Of a DNA stretch of 64,000 bases, positions 57,201 to 64,000 are shown piece after piece; within the stretch, counting starts at the first letter, position 1, and each line of letters opens with the position of its first letter. The stretch comes from Salvator merianae (lineage: Eukaryota; Chordata; Lepidosauria; Squamata; Teiidae). The stretch is from positions 3,378,138-3,442,137 of the forward strand of contig QVOM02000074.1 in the NCBI GenBank assembly GCA_003586115.2, given 5' to 3'. The position numbers were made by a program, and so were the translations under genes. Below the pieces are notes generated by a model. It was not told the DNA's origin and searched no databases. It saw nothing but the letters and a program-made list of their open reading frames with translations.

Positions 57201-59052
57201 TCCATGTTAAGAACAATTTATAAGTAGCTTGGTCAGTTATGAATTTTCTCTAAGAGTTGCCTAAATTTATTAAAAGGAGATGGTATCTAGGTTACAATAC
57301 AATTCCAATCTGTCAACCTATGTAGAAAGCAGCATTCTATTATTATCAACAATGCTAGTTAGTGAAAAACTGGGCTTTTTCATGCAATGGGATGCAACTT
57401 TACCTTTAAGAGTTCCAAGTTCCCTTCTTTTCCTGGAGGTATACCTCTTTTCACTGGGTAGCCCATCCGGACAGGCAAAGGCACTGAAGAAGGTTTAAAA
57501 GCAGCTGCAGCGGGATATACACTAGTCCAGTCCTGATCAACCTCCATCTTTTCAGTTCTGGAAATTCCAGGCTAATAGTAGTGCAACAGCAAATGAAGTT
57601 TTAAAAATGTATTGCAGATCTGAACTGAATAATATACACAGTGCACTTTCACACAGAACACATACTAAAGAGCTAAAAGATTTAGTACTGTCCTTAAATA
57701 TTACATGAGTTCAAACTATAGTATATTGCTGCAAATTCCTATTTAGTCATGTACATCCTACCAGAATTTTAGACTAATTTCTATCTTTCAGCCTAATTTA
57801 GCTACAATTCAAAACAACAAAAATACAATACTTCATTTTCAGAAGTTTCAGTTGTTATTCGTCCCACTTGGAAGAAATAACTTTAACTGTCTCATAAGTA
57901 TCGTTAATGATCTGTTCAAAGCATAATTTTATCATCACACTTTATCAAAGACAAAAATCACAAAACTCAGTTCGACACATCACATTAGACTCTGCGCATA
58001 TGTACCATACAACCTTGCTACACTACCCCATCTCAAAGGATCTGGGGTTTGAATTTCACTCTAATCAGATGTTTCCACCACATTCCCTATTTATAACCTA
58101 TTTATAGAATGCCCAGATACTTTGAGAATGTAAACCAGTCTCCTATAATGGATAAACCTGAATTTAGCTTTCAGGACTTTCCATCAGCGCTTCTGGACAT
58201 AATTAGATCCATGACTACGGCTTTCTATCCAGCACCATGACCACTGCTTTTTAACCAATATTACCTAGACAAACTTTACAAGAAGCAGACACGTCACCGC
58301 ATGGTGAGTGTGCCCATAGCTATTTGCATTCCTACTGATCAAGTCACACGCTATAAAAAGACCTGCTCCCCCCAGGAAGAAGACTCCTCAGTGTGAGGGA
58401 ACATATCTTCAGTTTTTGAAGAATAGGCTCTCTCAAACTGTGCACTTCCTTCTTACTCAAACTGACATGCTCCTTCCCCATGCCTCTCACTCTCTGCAAC
58501 AGAGAAAGAGTTGTTACCCTGGGACTGTATTATCATCTCCCTCAAGGCCCCATCCACTTCCCTTTCTGATCCTCTCAGCTGTTCCAGATAAGCTATCCTG
58601 ACCTCAAGAGATCAACTGATCCTAAGCACTGGAAGAACTTCACACTGCGTGCACACTCACGATCTGATCTGAAGGTAGATACTCTTATATATGGCACTCT
58701 GTACAACAGCTCAATAGAATTCCACATCCCCACTGGAAGTGAAAAGACAAAAAAACTTGCCACTTATCCTCCCCCTGCCAAACTTCTGTTAGGTATCCCT
58801 GCAAGCTTATTAAAACAGTTGATGTCCATTTTTTAAAAAAGAACTAGAAAACCCCTAATGAAGGTATACAATTCTTTATTTGCTAAGAGCAGTAAAATAA
58901 ATTGGAAAAAAATCTGTAGTGTGGATGCATGCAAATAGCACGATAGTCTAATTTTGTTTTTAAAAAAACCTACATGATCTAGATAGATTTTAACTTTCTT
59001 ACCTCTCTTCTGGGAGTTCTATTCTGTAAATTTCTTCCCTGTCGTGGTTCAC
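29938..59052 (-). CDS. MRPS35: MRPS35, mitochondrial ribosomal protein mS35 (seven of about eight coding exons)
   Basis: Exons in transcript order are 59052-59003, 57557-57404, 55563-55503, 54050-53911, 47004-46895, 46083-46014 and 30213-29938. Together they are 861 bases, exactly 286 codons plus TAG, and every junction agrees in phase. The encoded segments ([74 protein letters not shown]) match mS35, a protein of the small mitochondrial ribosomal subunit imported into the matrix. The human protein is about 323 residues, so roughly 37 N-terminal residues are missing here. These would include the initiator Met and targeting peptide, and no convincing exon 1 was found up to 64000. The last intron is about 15.8 kb and full of LINEs. 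Confidence 0.93.
30585..31385 (+). pseudogene. CR1 LINE, 5'-truncated, classic CR1 3' end
   Basis: It reads [30 protein letters not shown] and [19 protein letters not shown], the C-terminal CR1 ORF2 blocks. The 3' UTR contains GACTCGATGACCCTGGAGGT and the terminal CCAACTCTATGATTC. This is a different subfamily from the copies at 16.3 and 42.6 kb, which end in TTCTTATG. It lies in the last MRPS35 intron, antisense to that gene. Confidence 0.82.
31386..32998. other. MRPS35 last intron, nothing recognised
   Basis: No supported feature. Confidence 0.35.
33001..33186 (-). repeat. tRNA-derived SINE
   Basis: Reversed, it starts GTAGCTCAGTGGTAGAGCAA (A-box-like) and contains GTTCGATCCC (B-box-like) at the right spacing, as in a tRNA head. 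A non-tRNA body follows with CAATGGCAAACCATTTCTG and GGAGTTGGCCATGACTTGG. It is not a functional tRNA. A related body fragment is at 42476-42575. Confidence 0.72.
33190..36176 (+). mobile_element. CR1 LINE, 5'-truncated and degenerate, interrupted by an L2
   Basis: The first CR1 words are [10 protein letters not shown] (endonuclease) near 33235. RT fragments follow, such as [17 protein letters not shown] near 33790, then [20 protein letters not shown] near 34555. The copy is broken at about 34715 and resumes at 35671 with GATCAGGCTGCAACATCTTG. The 3' end is near 36176 with CTTCTCTTATTTCC. An internal 88-base stretch is inverted (33380-33467). Confidence 0.8.
34716..35670 (-). mobile_element. 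L2-like LINE inserted in a CR1
   Basis: Reversed, it encodes [20 protein letters not shown] (near 35590) and then, with stops, [20 protein letters not shown] and [18 protein letters not shown] words, the L2 reverse-transcriptase tail. It ends with a 3' UTR near 34716-34800 rich in AATAAA-type repeats. CR1 sequence matches on both sides, so it is younger than that CR1. Confidence 0.78.
36177..38308. other. MRPS35 last intron, mostly unrecognised
   Basis: Only a short reversed L2-like 3' end is suggested near 36985-37130 (GAAATCTCAGGATGGTTTGC then ACAATAAAG). Other open frames lack recognisable domains. Confidence 0.35.
38316..39855 (+). mobile_element. L1 LINE, 5'-truncated, with target duplication
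   Basis: It begins within ORF2 ([20 protein letters not shown] is the first clear block), continues with zinc-knuckle CWKCKK and the FYH-x-WTCAKA region, and reaches a 3' UTR and A-rich tail. GAAACTA at 38309-38315 and 39856-39862 forms a plausible target duplication. Several stops are present. It is highly similar to 61700-63235. Confidence 0.87.
39795..39858 (+). repeat. A-rich simple repeat (AAATA and GAAAA units)
   Basis: Short units AAATA then GAAAA repeat as the tail of the L1 copy. Confidence 0.8.
39863..42475. other. MRPS35 last intron, nothing recognised
   Basis: No exon or transposon could be supported. 41260-41600 is locally C-rich with low-complexity open frames that I do not call. 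Confidence 0.35.
42476..42575 (-). repeat. SINE body fragment
   Basis: ATGCAGTTTTCTTGGCTTCT, AGAAATGGATTGCTGTTGCC and the following bases parallel the SINE body at 33050-33110 in the same orientation. It abuts the CR1 copy. Confidence 0.5.
42577..45320 (+). mobile_element. CR1 LINE, 5'-truncated, 2.7 kb
   Basis: It is a sister of the 16.3-20.8 kb copy. It starts just before the endonuclease (GCCAGAAGCCTCCAAGCC) and ends in the 3' terminal repeat TTCTTATGTTCTTATG-like near 45317. It lies in the last MRPS35 intron on the opposite strand to that gene. The two copies are similar base for base over long stretches, so they are of the same subfamily. Confidence 0.88.
42608..45107 (+). pseudogene. 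CR1 ORF2 remnant: endonuclease, partial RT, C-terminus
   Basis: The words include [20 protein letters not shown], then [17 protein letters not shown] (from 43995), [20 protein letters not shown], and after a deletion of roughly 175 bases near 44195, VGSRKVQY (remnant of V-PQGSVLG). KFADDTKLF lies near 44290. A C-terminal frame of 191 codons (44532-45107) with [19 protein letters not shown] is still open. Stops, shifts and the deletion of conserved RT blocks show it is dead. Confidence 0.82.
45321..46013. other. end of the last MRPS35 intron
   Basis: Holds a simple repeat at 45663-45712 (ATTTT units) and nothing else recognised. Confidence 0.45.
45663..45712 (+). repeat. simple repeat, ATTTT/ATTT units
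   Basis: Tandem TTTTATTTTA-type units follow a TTTATTTATT start. Confidence 0.85.
46014..46083 (-). CDS. MRPS35: MRPS35 penultimate coding exon
   Basis: This 70-base exon has acceptor GCCTTTCAG and donor GTAAGT. It completes an Arg codon and encodes [19 protein letters not shown] then HESW, almost identical to mammalian MRPS35. The strong conservation and exact phase (1 base plus 23 codons) make the call firm. Confidence 0.93.
46084..46894. other. short MRPS35 intron between the NYDYGMY and VKLSSL exons
   Basis: 811 bases with GT-AG borders and no recognised feature. Confidence 0.6.
46895..47004 (-). CDS. MRPS35: MRPS35 internal exon ([10 protein letters not shown] segment)
   Basis: This 110-base exon has acceptor TTCTTTGCAG and donor GTACCG. 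It encodes [20 protein letters not shown] then [16 protein letters not shown], plus the first two bases of Arg. It is separated from the next exon by an 811-base intron that holds no recognised feature. Confidence 0.93.
47005..48239. other. MRPS35 intron sequence
   Basis: Contains a LINE-type 3' end near 47400-47570 (GAGAAGCCGTATACAAAAAT then A-rich). The rest is unrecognised. Confidence 0.4.
48240..48419. mobile_element. palindromic MITE, 180 bases, copy 2
   Basis: Same family as 26975-27154 and the same length. It starts GGCCCATTCTGAACTGGGCC and ends CACTGCAGAAAGGATC, with the shared core GCATGCGGATGGCAGGTCCC. Ends and flanks are more diverged (TAA on the left). Confidence 0.72.
48420..49480. 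other. MRPS35 intron sequence, nothing recognised
   Basis: No supported feature. Confidence 0.35.
49481..50422 (+). pseudogene. L2-like LINE remnant (reverse transcriptase and 3' end)
   Basis: It reads [20 protein letters not shown] then [53 protein letters not shown] (catalytic GVPQGSVLSP block) and FGVQCHQY before a stop in place of the ADD motif. A deletion then leads to a 3' end with ATTACAATAAAATAAACAAA. This is the L2 pattern and a dead copy. Confidence 0.78.
50423..52010. other. MRPS35 intron sequence, nothing recognised
   Basis: No supported feature. A short AT dinucleotide-rich patch lies near 51325. Confidence 0.35.
52015..52560 (-). pseudogene. L2-like LINE 3' part
   Basis: The text GTTTAGGGCCTTGAAAATCA and TCTTTTAAGACTGGAGTGAT parallels 35105-35200 of the L2 inside the CR1. 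Near 52025-52140 it has a reversed L2 3' end with GGTCTCAAAGTGGTGAACAA and A-rich repeats. Confidence 0.62.
52561..53910. other. MRPS35 intron sequence, nothing recognised
   Basis: A 109-codon + strand frame at 52794-53123 has no recognisable domain and is not called. Confidence 0.35.
53911..54050 (-). CDS. MRPS35: MRPS35 internal exon (FCTEWP segment)
   Basis: This 140-base exon has acceptor GATTCTTCAG and donor GTAAGT. It completes an Asp codon and encodes [20 protein letters not shown], then [17 protein letters not shown] and KARVVTLT. Mammalian MRPS35 has the same block order with a few substitutions. Confidence 0.93.
54051..54953. other. MRPS35 intron sequence, nothing recognised
   Basis: No supported feature before the palindromic MITE. 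Confidence 0.35.
54958..55253. mobile_element. large palindromic MITE, 296 bases, TAAA flanks
   Basis: The arms 54958-55102 and 55124-55253 pair over nearly their full length, starting TGAGTCTCCATACAT and ending ATGTATGGAGACTCA. Direct TAAA flanks (54954-54957 and 55254-55257) look like a target duplication. The left arm carries about 15-17 extra bases near 55055-55072. The loop is about 21 bases. The family is not recognised. Confidence 0.78.
55503..55563 (-). CDS. MRPS35: MRPS35 internal exon ([12 protein letters not shown] segment)
   Basis: This 61-base exon has acceptor TTTATTTCAG and donor GTGTGT. It encodes [20 protein letters not shown] plus the first base of Asp and is nearly identical to the mammalian block. 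The donor is weaker than the others but GT is kept. Confidence 0.92.
55564..56569. other. MRPS35 intron sequence, nothing recognised
   Basis: No supported feature. Confidence 0.35.
56570..57056 (+). pseudogene. L2-like LINE 3' remnant
   Basis: Words such as [12 protein letters not shown], then ALHWLP-like text at about 56685 (TGCACTGGTTGCCAATTAGC), resemble the L2 RT tail (VQN-AAR, LHWLP). It ends with AAGTGGCACAGAAATCGTCT then AAATAAATA, an L2-type 3' end. Confidence 0.6.
57404..57557 (-). CDS. MRPS35: MRPS35 internal exon ([10 protein letters not shown] segment)
   Basis: This 154-base exon has acceptor AATTTCCAG and donor GTAAAG. It encodes [20 protein letters not shown], then [18 protein letters not shown] and [21 protein letters not shown] is a conserved mS35 block. 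It begins in phase 2, joining the upstream exon through an AG-A Arg codon. Confidence 0.92.
57558..59002. other. MRPS35 intron sequence, nothing recognised
   Basis: No supported feature. Confidence 0.35.
59003..59052 (-). CDS. MRPS35: MRPS35 upstream coding exon (diverged N-terminal part)
   Basis: This 50-base exon has acceptor TGCTTTATAG and donor GTAAGA. In the phase forced by the next exon it reads [16 protein letters not shown] plus Arg. This part of the protein is poorly conserved, and only the ELPEERTEKM stretch resembles the mammalian region. The call rests on splice signals, phase and position. The other frame ([11 protein letters not shown]) does not fit the phase. Confidence 0.68.
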
Positions 59053-59490
59053 CTATAAAGCAAAGGTATTTTTCATCAGAAATCAGCAGTTTGTTTGCTG
59101 CAAATATACAGAAGAACAAATTCTAAAATTTGATATGTTATCATATGTCACATTATATTGGTAAGATCATAAGCTTGTAACATAATCAGTTACCTGGTTA
59201 CACAGGGAATCAGGTACTGATTGTAAGTAAGGCAAGAATCTTCAATCTTCCAAACATTGACGACTGATTGTTCCAGTCAATATGGATACTGAACAGGTAT
59301 AGTGGCAACATACCATTCTAAACGTATATAATGATTAAAGATGCTGGGAGTCAAGATTAGCAATATCTAGATAGCACCTCAATGGCTGTTTTTACTATAG
59401 AAAATGGGCTAACGCATCTCCAGTGTGAAGCATAGAATTTCTCACCGTAACTATTAATATGGAGGAATTATGGAAGATTTCTATTTCCAG
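59053..59490. other. start of the long 5' intron of MRPS35
   Basis: No supported feature. Confidence 0.35.
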
Positions 59491-59499
59491 TCTTAGGTA

Positions 59500-59745
59500 T
59501 TCAAGGACCTGTCTTATCCCCCTGATTATTTAATAGCTACTTTAAGTCACTTGCAGAAGGTGCTGTGTATCCTGGGTTCCCAAGTCAAGGAAGTACGTAG
59601 GCTACTTGTTCATGATTGGGCTACTGTCCCCTGTAAAGAACAGGTGAGGAATCTAGGATCATGGATTCCCACCTCTCACTTGAGTCCCAAGTGACAACAG
59701 TAGCTACAAATGCCTACTCTTATTTGAGATTTGTTAATAAAATGA
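59500..59745 (+). pseudogene. L2-like LINE fragment
   Basis: The phrase around 59650-59745, CACTTGAGTCCCAAGTGACA then GCCTACTCTTATTTGAGATT, reads roughly L-S-QVTTVATNAYSYLRF across a shift. It resembles the LGV-LD-SLS-QVS-V---AFY-LR block of L2. Confidence 0.45.
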
Positions 59746-59899
59746 AAAATAATATACACTCAACACCATTTAAACTGTACATAGAGTCACCATCTAAATA
59801 GATATTCAGTAACAAGAAAAATACACAATAGTTAAATGAAATTGTAATGTTCAAAGGTGGCAAACTGCTAATAACTTTTTTTATTACCAAAGGGTTAAC

Positions 59900-60020
59900 C
59901 AAAGGTGTGCTAAAAAGGGAACAAGAAACTACAGAAAATCTGAATGAATTCTTTGCATCATGATGGAGAATTTGGTGTAATACCTTGTGTCTGATCTCAT
60001 TTCACAAGGAGAGTCAGAAA
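59900..60020 (+). repeat. possible CR1 fragment
   Basis: AGAAACTACAGAAAATCTGA then ATGAATTCTTTGCATC reads ETTENLNEFFAS, like the [13 protein letters not shown] block of CR1 ORF2. Confidence 0.35.
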
Positions 60021-60129
60021 AAATGATCCTTAAGTCTGGTGACGAGAGGAAAGTAGAAAACAGATTTTGACCTTTGTTCTGATTTGGAATAATAATTTGC
60101 TTATTTTTGTGCATGCATCAAGATTATCC

Positions 60130-60720
60130 TGCTGTCATGGTCAGACCATCATCTGATAGTTTGGTATTATAACAGCATTTTGTTCCTGCAAAGGTGACGG
60201 GCCTGTTAAGATGGTCTGTCCCTGGAAACCATATGGTATCAGATGAACTATTGAACATTCTAGGATCAGCTTGGGATACCCTCCTAGAACAGCTGTTTGG
60301 CCAAATCAGCATCCAAGCATGAGCAATGGGAAATCATCACATCACCCGTCAAGGAGAATACCCTCTCACTTTCAAATTTAGCATATATGTCAGGTATCCC
60401 TGGGCAACTATTGCTGAACGTGTCCAAACGTCACATGTTGTCCTAAACTAGATCTGATCCTTATTGTTCTGTCGCGTTGGCTTCTTTAAGTACTGTTCAA
60501 TGCTAAAGAAATCAAACAGCTGCTCCCATATTACTTCCAGAATATCAAGCAAGCTGTTACCCGAGTGAACCGCATGTCTGGGAAAACTATGCTGCTGCAC
60601 TTGAACAAAGTAGAGGGGCTGTTGCTGGGTTGAACTGTGTACTAGACCTAAGTGCTCCTGCCCTAGTTGTCTGCAGCCCCCTGTTCTCTGCTGTCTTAAT
60701 TTCATCAATCAGGAGGGTTC
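60130..60720 (+). pseudogene. possible L2-like endonuclease-region fragment
   Basis: TGACGGGCCTGTTAAGATGG and the next bases read TGPVKMVCPWKPYGI, close to a GPVRMVRPWKLMD-type phrase I recall for vertebrate L2 ORF2. The rest is too decayed to place. Confidence 0.35.
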
Positions 60721-61079
60721 TCTATCTGGACACTGGTCAGGAGTGACAGCTGTTGTCTTCATCAAATGGTAAATGTAGAATAAAGCATGTTCTACAGCAT
60801 GGCAAGAGGTTCATCAACCTCTTCAACACTATAGTCAGTTTACTTGTCAGGGTAATTGCTTCTCCAGTGGACAGCTTGGGGGATGGAGCTTCCCTTCTTA
60901 ACATCTTGTCACTGTAGTGAAACTAGGCTGCTTTTTTAAGATATCTCTTTGCATTTCTTCCTAAGAGGCAAAGAAAAGACAATATAAGAACGATAATTGA
61001 TGTTATAGAATATTTAGAGTCTCATAATGAGGTACAAGCAGCACTAATTTTCCTAGATGTAGAAAAAGCCTTTGATAAT

Positions 61080-62823
61080 TTGAATTGGAACTTTATGTTT
61101 AATCTTCTAGACAGGATGAACTTTGTAAAATGGATCAGAGCAATATACGCAACTCAATTAGCCCAACTCGCAATAAATGGAGAAGTCACACAAGAATTTG
61201 CAATACAAAAAGGTACAAGGCAAGGATGTCCACTCTCACCACTTTTATTTATACTGGCATTAAAGGTAATGAATAGAGCTATAAGGCAAGAGACTTAATA
61301 TCGAAGGTCTGAAAATTAAAATAAAGAGTACAGATTAAGAGCATTTGCAGATGATATAGTGATTATTCTAAAAGATTCAAATGAATCAATAGAAACAGTT
61401 AAACTTTTGATAGAGACATTTGGGAAGGTGGCGGGATTGAAAATTAATGAGGAAAATACTAAAATACTGGTTAAAAATATGACACAGAAAGAACAAGAAG
61501 ATCTGGGAAGAAAATCTGGTTTTGACATAGAAAAGAAAGTTAAATATTTAGGTGTGTGACTGACTAAACAAAACTTGGCATTGTATCAGAATAATTATGT
61601 GAAACTTTGGTCCCAGGTTAAGCAAGACTTGGAAAGATGGTCTAAGTAGAGTTTATCATTATTGGGTAGAATCTCAGTCTTACAACTGAATGTTTTGCCA
61701 AGAATAATGTTTTTGTTTCAATCCATACTGGTAATAATCAGTGAAGAGGTATTTAAGCAGTGGCAAAAGAACTTGACAAGATTTATATGGCAAGGTAAAA
61801 AGCCAAGAATATGTTTTAAATTGATGCAAGATGCAAAAGAAAGAGGAGGTTGGGTCTTCCGAATTTAAAATTATACTACGCTGCTTGTTGTCTAAACTGG
61901 ATTGCTAAATGGTTTTGGCTAAGAAATAAAAGCTTGCTGCCTTTGGAAGGTTCTGATTTAAGATATGGTTGGCACGGTTACCTGTGGTATGATAAGGTAA
62001 AAGTAAATGCTGCTTTTAAGAATCACTAAGTAAGACACGCATTATGGGAAATCTGGAACAAATACAAAAGTAGACTGTACCCTAAAATACCAATGTGGGT
62101 TTCACCACATGAAGGTTTATTTAAAGAATTTGGGAGAAGAGAAAGATGGATTAAATATGAGGAGGTGTTGAGTAAAAATAATGAAACAGATGAATTTTTC
62201 TTGAAAACAAGAGAACAGTTAAACCAGGAGGAGTTGGAGGTACAATGGTTTATGTATGCCCAACTGATGGATATTTTTAAAGAGGATAAAAGAAGCGTGA
62301 ATTTTGAATTGGAAAGACAGAAATGGGAAGAGGAATTGGAAAAAGAAGAAAGGGGGACTATAGGGGTACTGCATGATTTCCTTTTGAAAATAGAATTAGA
62401 ACAAGAGCAAGTTAAAGAACGTATGACAACGTGGGCAAAAGAATTTGGCTATAATATCTTGATGAATGAATAGGAAAAACTGTGACTAAAGATTTGAAAT
62501 TTACTGTATGTAATATGTTGAAAGAGAACATATATAAGATGATGTATTGATGGTATTTAACACCTTATAAAATTTCAAAAATGTATCAAGGCATGTCAAG
62601 TAAGTGTTGGAAATGTAAAAAGCAAGAGGGTACCTTTTATCATATGTGGTGGACTTGTGCAAAAGCTAAAACGTTTTGGGTTCAAATACATACAGTTATG
62701 CAGAAAATCTTAAAGACAAATATTCTTTTTAAACTGGAAGTTTTCCTACTGGGGATAATAGAAAACAACTCTGAGGGTGTCAATGTGTTATTACAAAAAT
62801 ATGGTAACTGCAGCCAGAATTGA
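61080..62823 (+). pseudogene. L1 ORF2 remnant: reverse transcriptase to zinc knuckle
   Basis: Open stretches at 61080-61298, 61359-61559, 61662-61868, 62093-62473 and 62581-62823 are consecutive pieces of one ORF2, broken by stops and small shifts. Blocks in order are RT finger/palm (GTRQGCPLSPLLF), FADD, the KYLGV block, NVLPRI, a Glu/Lys-rich connector ([20 protein letters not shown]) and a C-x2-C...H-x4-C knuckle. Confidence 0.85.
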
Positions 62824-62911
62824 ATATGCTCAGAAATGGAAAGGGGATAAATTACCAACGATGGATGACTAGTTAGTCAAAATGATGGAGCTTGCCAAGA
62901 TGGACAAATTG

Positions 62912-62932
62912 GCTTTTTTTTTTTTTTTTTGA
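62912..62932 (+). repeat. T homopolymer in the L1 3' region
   Basis: A run of about 19 T, shorter in the sister copy near 39506. Confidence 0.85.
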
Positions 62933-63275
62933 GAAATAAGTCATTTGATAGGTTTTACAGAAACTGGAAACCCTTTATTGACTTTCTGCAAGAGCTGGAC
63001 AGTGAACTTGTAATTGCTGGATTTGAAGAATTTGAAGAATGATGAAGAAAAAAGACACGGGGTGGAAAAAAGAATGGAAAGGGAATAGGAGGGGTGAGAA
63101 ATATGAAACATGGAAGAAACTGTCAATGAAGGAGGAAGTCGACAACAATACTGATATAAGAATGTTTAATGTAGAATGTAATTTTATACGTTTGAAATGT
63201 AATAACAATTAAAAATAAGTTAATTAATTAAAGGGAAAAAAATACAAAACAAAAAAAGAGAGAGATGTCTTTGCA

Positions 63276-64000
63276 AGAACTACAACTTCCACAACACTGT
63301 CACAGCTGGAATATCAACCCCAGCACCAGACCCAGAAAAGCCATGAGTATTCCTCACAATTAAGTGTCATGTGATGGCACTCAGCCCTAACAAAACTCTG
63401 CAGGAATTTTACCTCCACCTAGCGATCCATGATCACAAACAGCTTATCCGCCATGGTCCCCTGCTATTCCTGAAATCACTTCCTTATGCAGCAGGGTCAG
63501 TGCAGCTTGCTGAAATCACTTCTATGTGCAGCAATGTCAAAACAGGCTTTTGCACGAGAAAGGTGGCTGTGTGACCAGCCACTGATGTTTCCTTCCTTTG
63601 CTTCCTTCATCAGTGCACAATAAGGCAAAGGGAAAATGACAATGTACCTCCCTGCCAATAGTCCACAAATCAGTATTAAAAGTGCACACTCCTGTCTGAT
63701 GCTGCAGAGCCCAACAGCCTGAACACTGTCTCCATACATCCTCTGTGAGGGCATGCAAAGTTTGTGATAACCAAGAACTGTGGCACTACCAAGAATTACT
63801 GGCTGTCTAAAGCAAGAATTTCCTCAATGGCTTGGATAATAGGTTGATTTGGGAGATCAGATCAACTTCTCACTGAACAGACACAAGCAGGCCTGGCATA
63901 GAGCAGACACAGCTGCCTTGACACTAGTTAAGAGCACACATAGTTCAACGTTGCCAGCCAGAGCAAGATGTCCTGATGATGCTGACACAAATGGTTCAGT
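63276..64000. other. 5' intron of MRPS35, nothing recognised
   Basis: No GC-rich first exon, start codon with targeting peptide, or known transposon could be supported. Confidence 0.35.

Larger units (their letters stand above)
60954..63263 (+). mobile_element. L1 LINE, 5'-truncated at the RT domain, 2.3 kb
   Basis: It begins FLPKRQRKDNIRTIIDVIEY, then IFLDVEKAFDNLNW, QKGTRQGCPLSPLLFILALK and FADDIVIILKDSNESIETV. These are the L1 RT blocks with the catalytic [38 protein letters not shown] (zinc knuckle) and an A-rich tail follow. Stops interrupt it. GATATCTCTTTGCA near 60940-60953 and GATGTCTTTGCA at 63264-63275 may be the decayed target duplication. Confidence 0.9.

Noticed and set aside
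60448..60708. 86-codon - strand Gln-rich frame
   Set aside because: Considered as MRPS35 exon 1, but it has no targeting-peptide-like start, ends in a stop without a donor in phase, and lies in probable LINE debris.

Overview
The window is vertebrate nuclear DNA with intron-split genes, and most of it is transposon debris. The repeat mix points to a squamate (lepidosaur) reptile: near-complete CR1 LINEs with an esterase-type ORF1, AT-rich L1 LINEs, L2-like LINEs, PIF/Harbinger-like and hAT-like non-autonomous DNA elements, palindromic MITEs and a tRNA-derived SINE. A gecko-like lizard is my guess; the sequence does not prove the species.

Two host genes can be assembled exon by exon. MANSC4, a single-pass membrane protein with an N-terminal MANSC domain, lies on the + strand in three coding exons (10564-10792, 26589-26723, 28074-28720). 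They join with matching phases (1, 1) into a 336-residue reading frame. MRPS35, mitochondrial ribosomal small-subunit protein mS35, lies on the - strand. Seven coding exons run from 59052 down to 29938 and sum to exactly 861 bases with consistent phases; the 5' exon with the start codon and targeting peptide was not found. The genes are convergent, with stop codons about 1.2 kb apart, the same tail-to-tail order as I recall for the human genome.

Layout. 1-10.5 kb, upstream of MANSC4, is a stack of nested DNA transposons. A 2.5 kb Harbinger-like element sits in an older Harbinger-like MITE and itself holds a CpG-rich hAT-like element with a minisatellite and an assembly gap. A long palindrome is split by a hAT MITE. 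An L1 tail is split by a 1.17 kb Harbinger-like element. 10.8-26.6 kb (MANSC4 intron 1) holds an inverted sister of that element, a nearly full-length CR1 on the - strand, a decayed LINE of another clade and LTR-like segments. 30.2-46.0 kb (last MRPS35 intron) holds three CR1 copies, one carrying an 88-base internal inversion and an L2 insertion, a 5'-truncated L1 and a tRNA-derived SINE. 46-64 kb carries the remaining MRPS35 exons, L2 fragments, palindromic MITEs and a second L1 very similar to the first.

No rRNA gene, functional tRNA gene, CRISPR array or prokaryotic operon is visible. Nothing here looks like a new multi-gene system. The points of interest are transposon stratigraphy, several large palindromes, an inverted transposon pair bracketing MANSC4 exon 1, and the two intact host genes.
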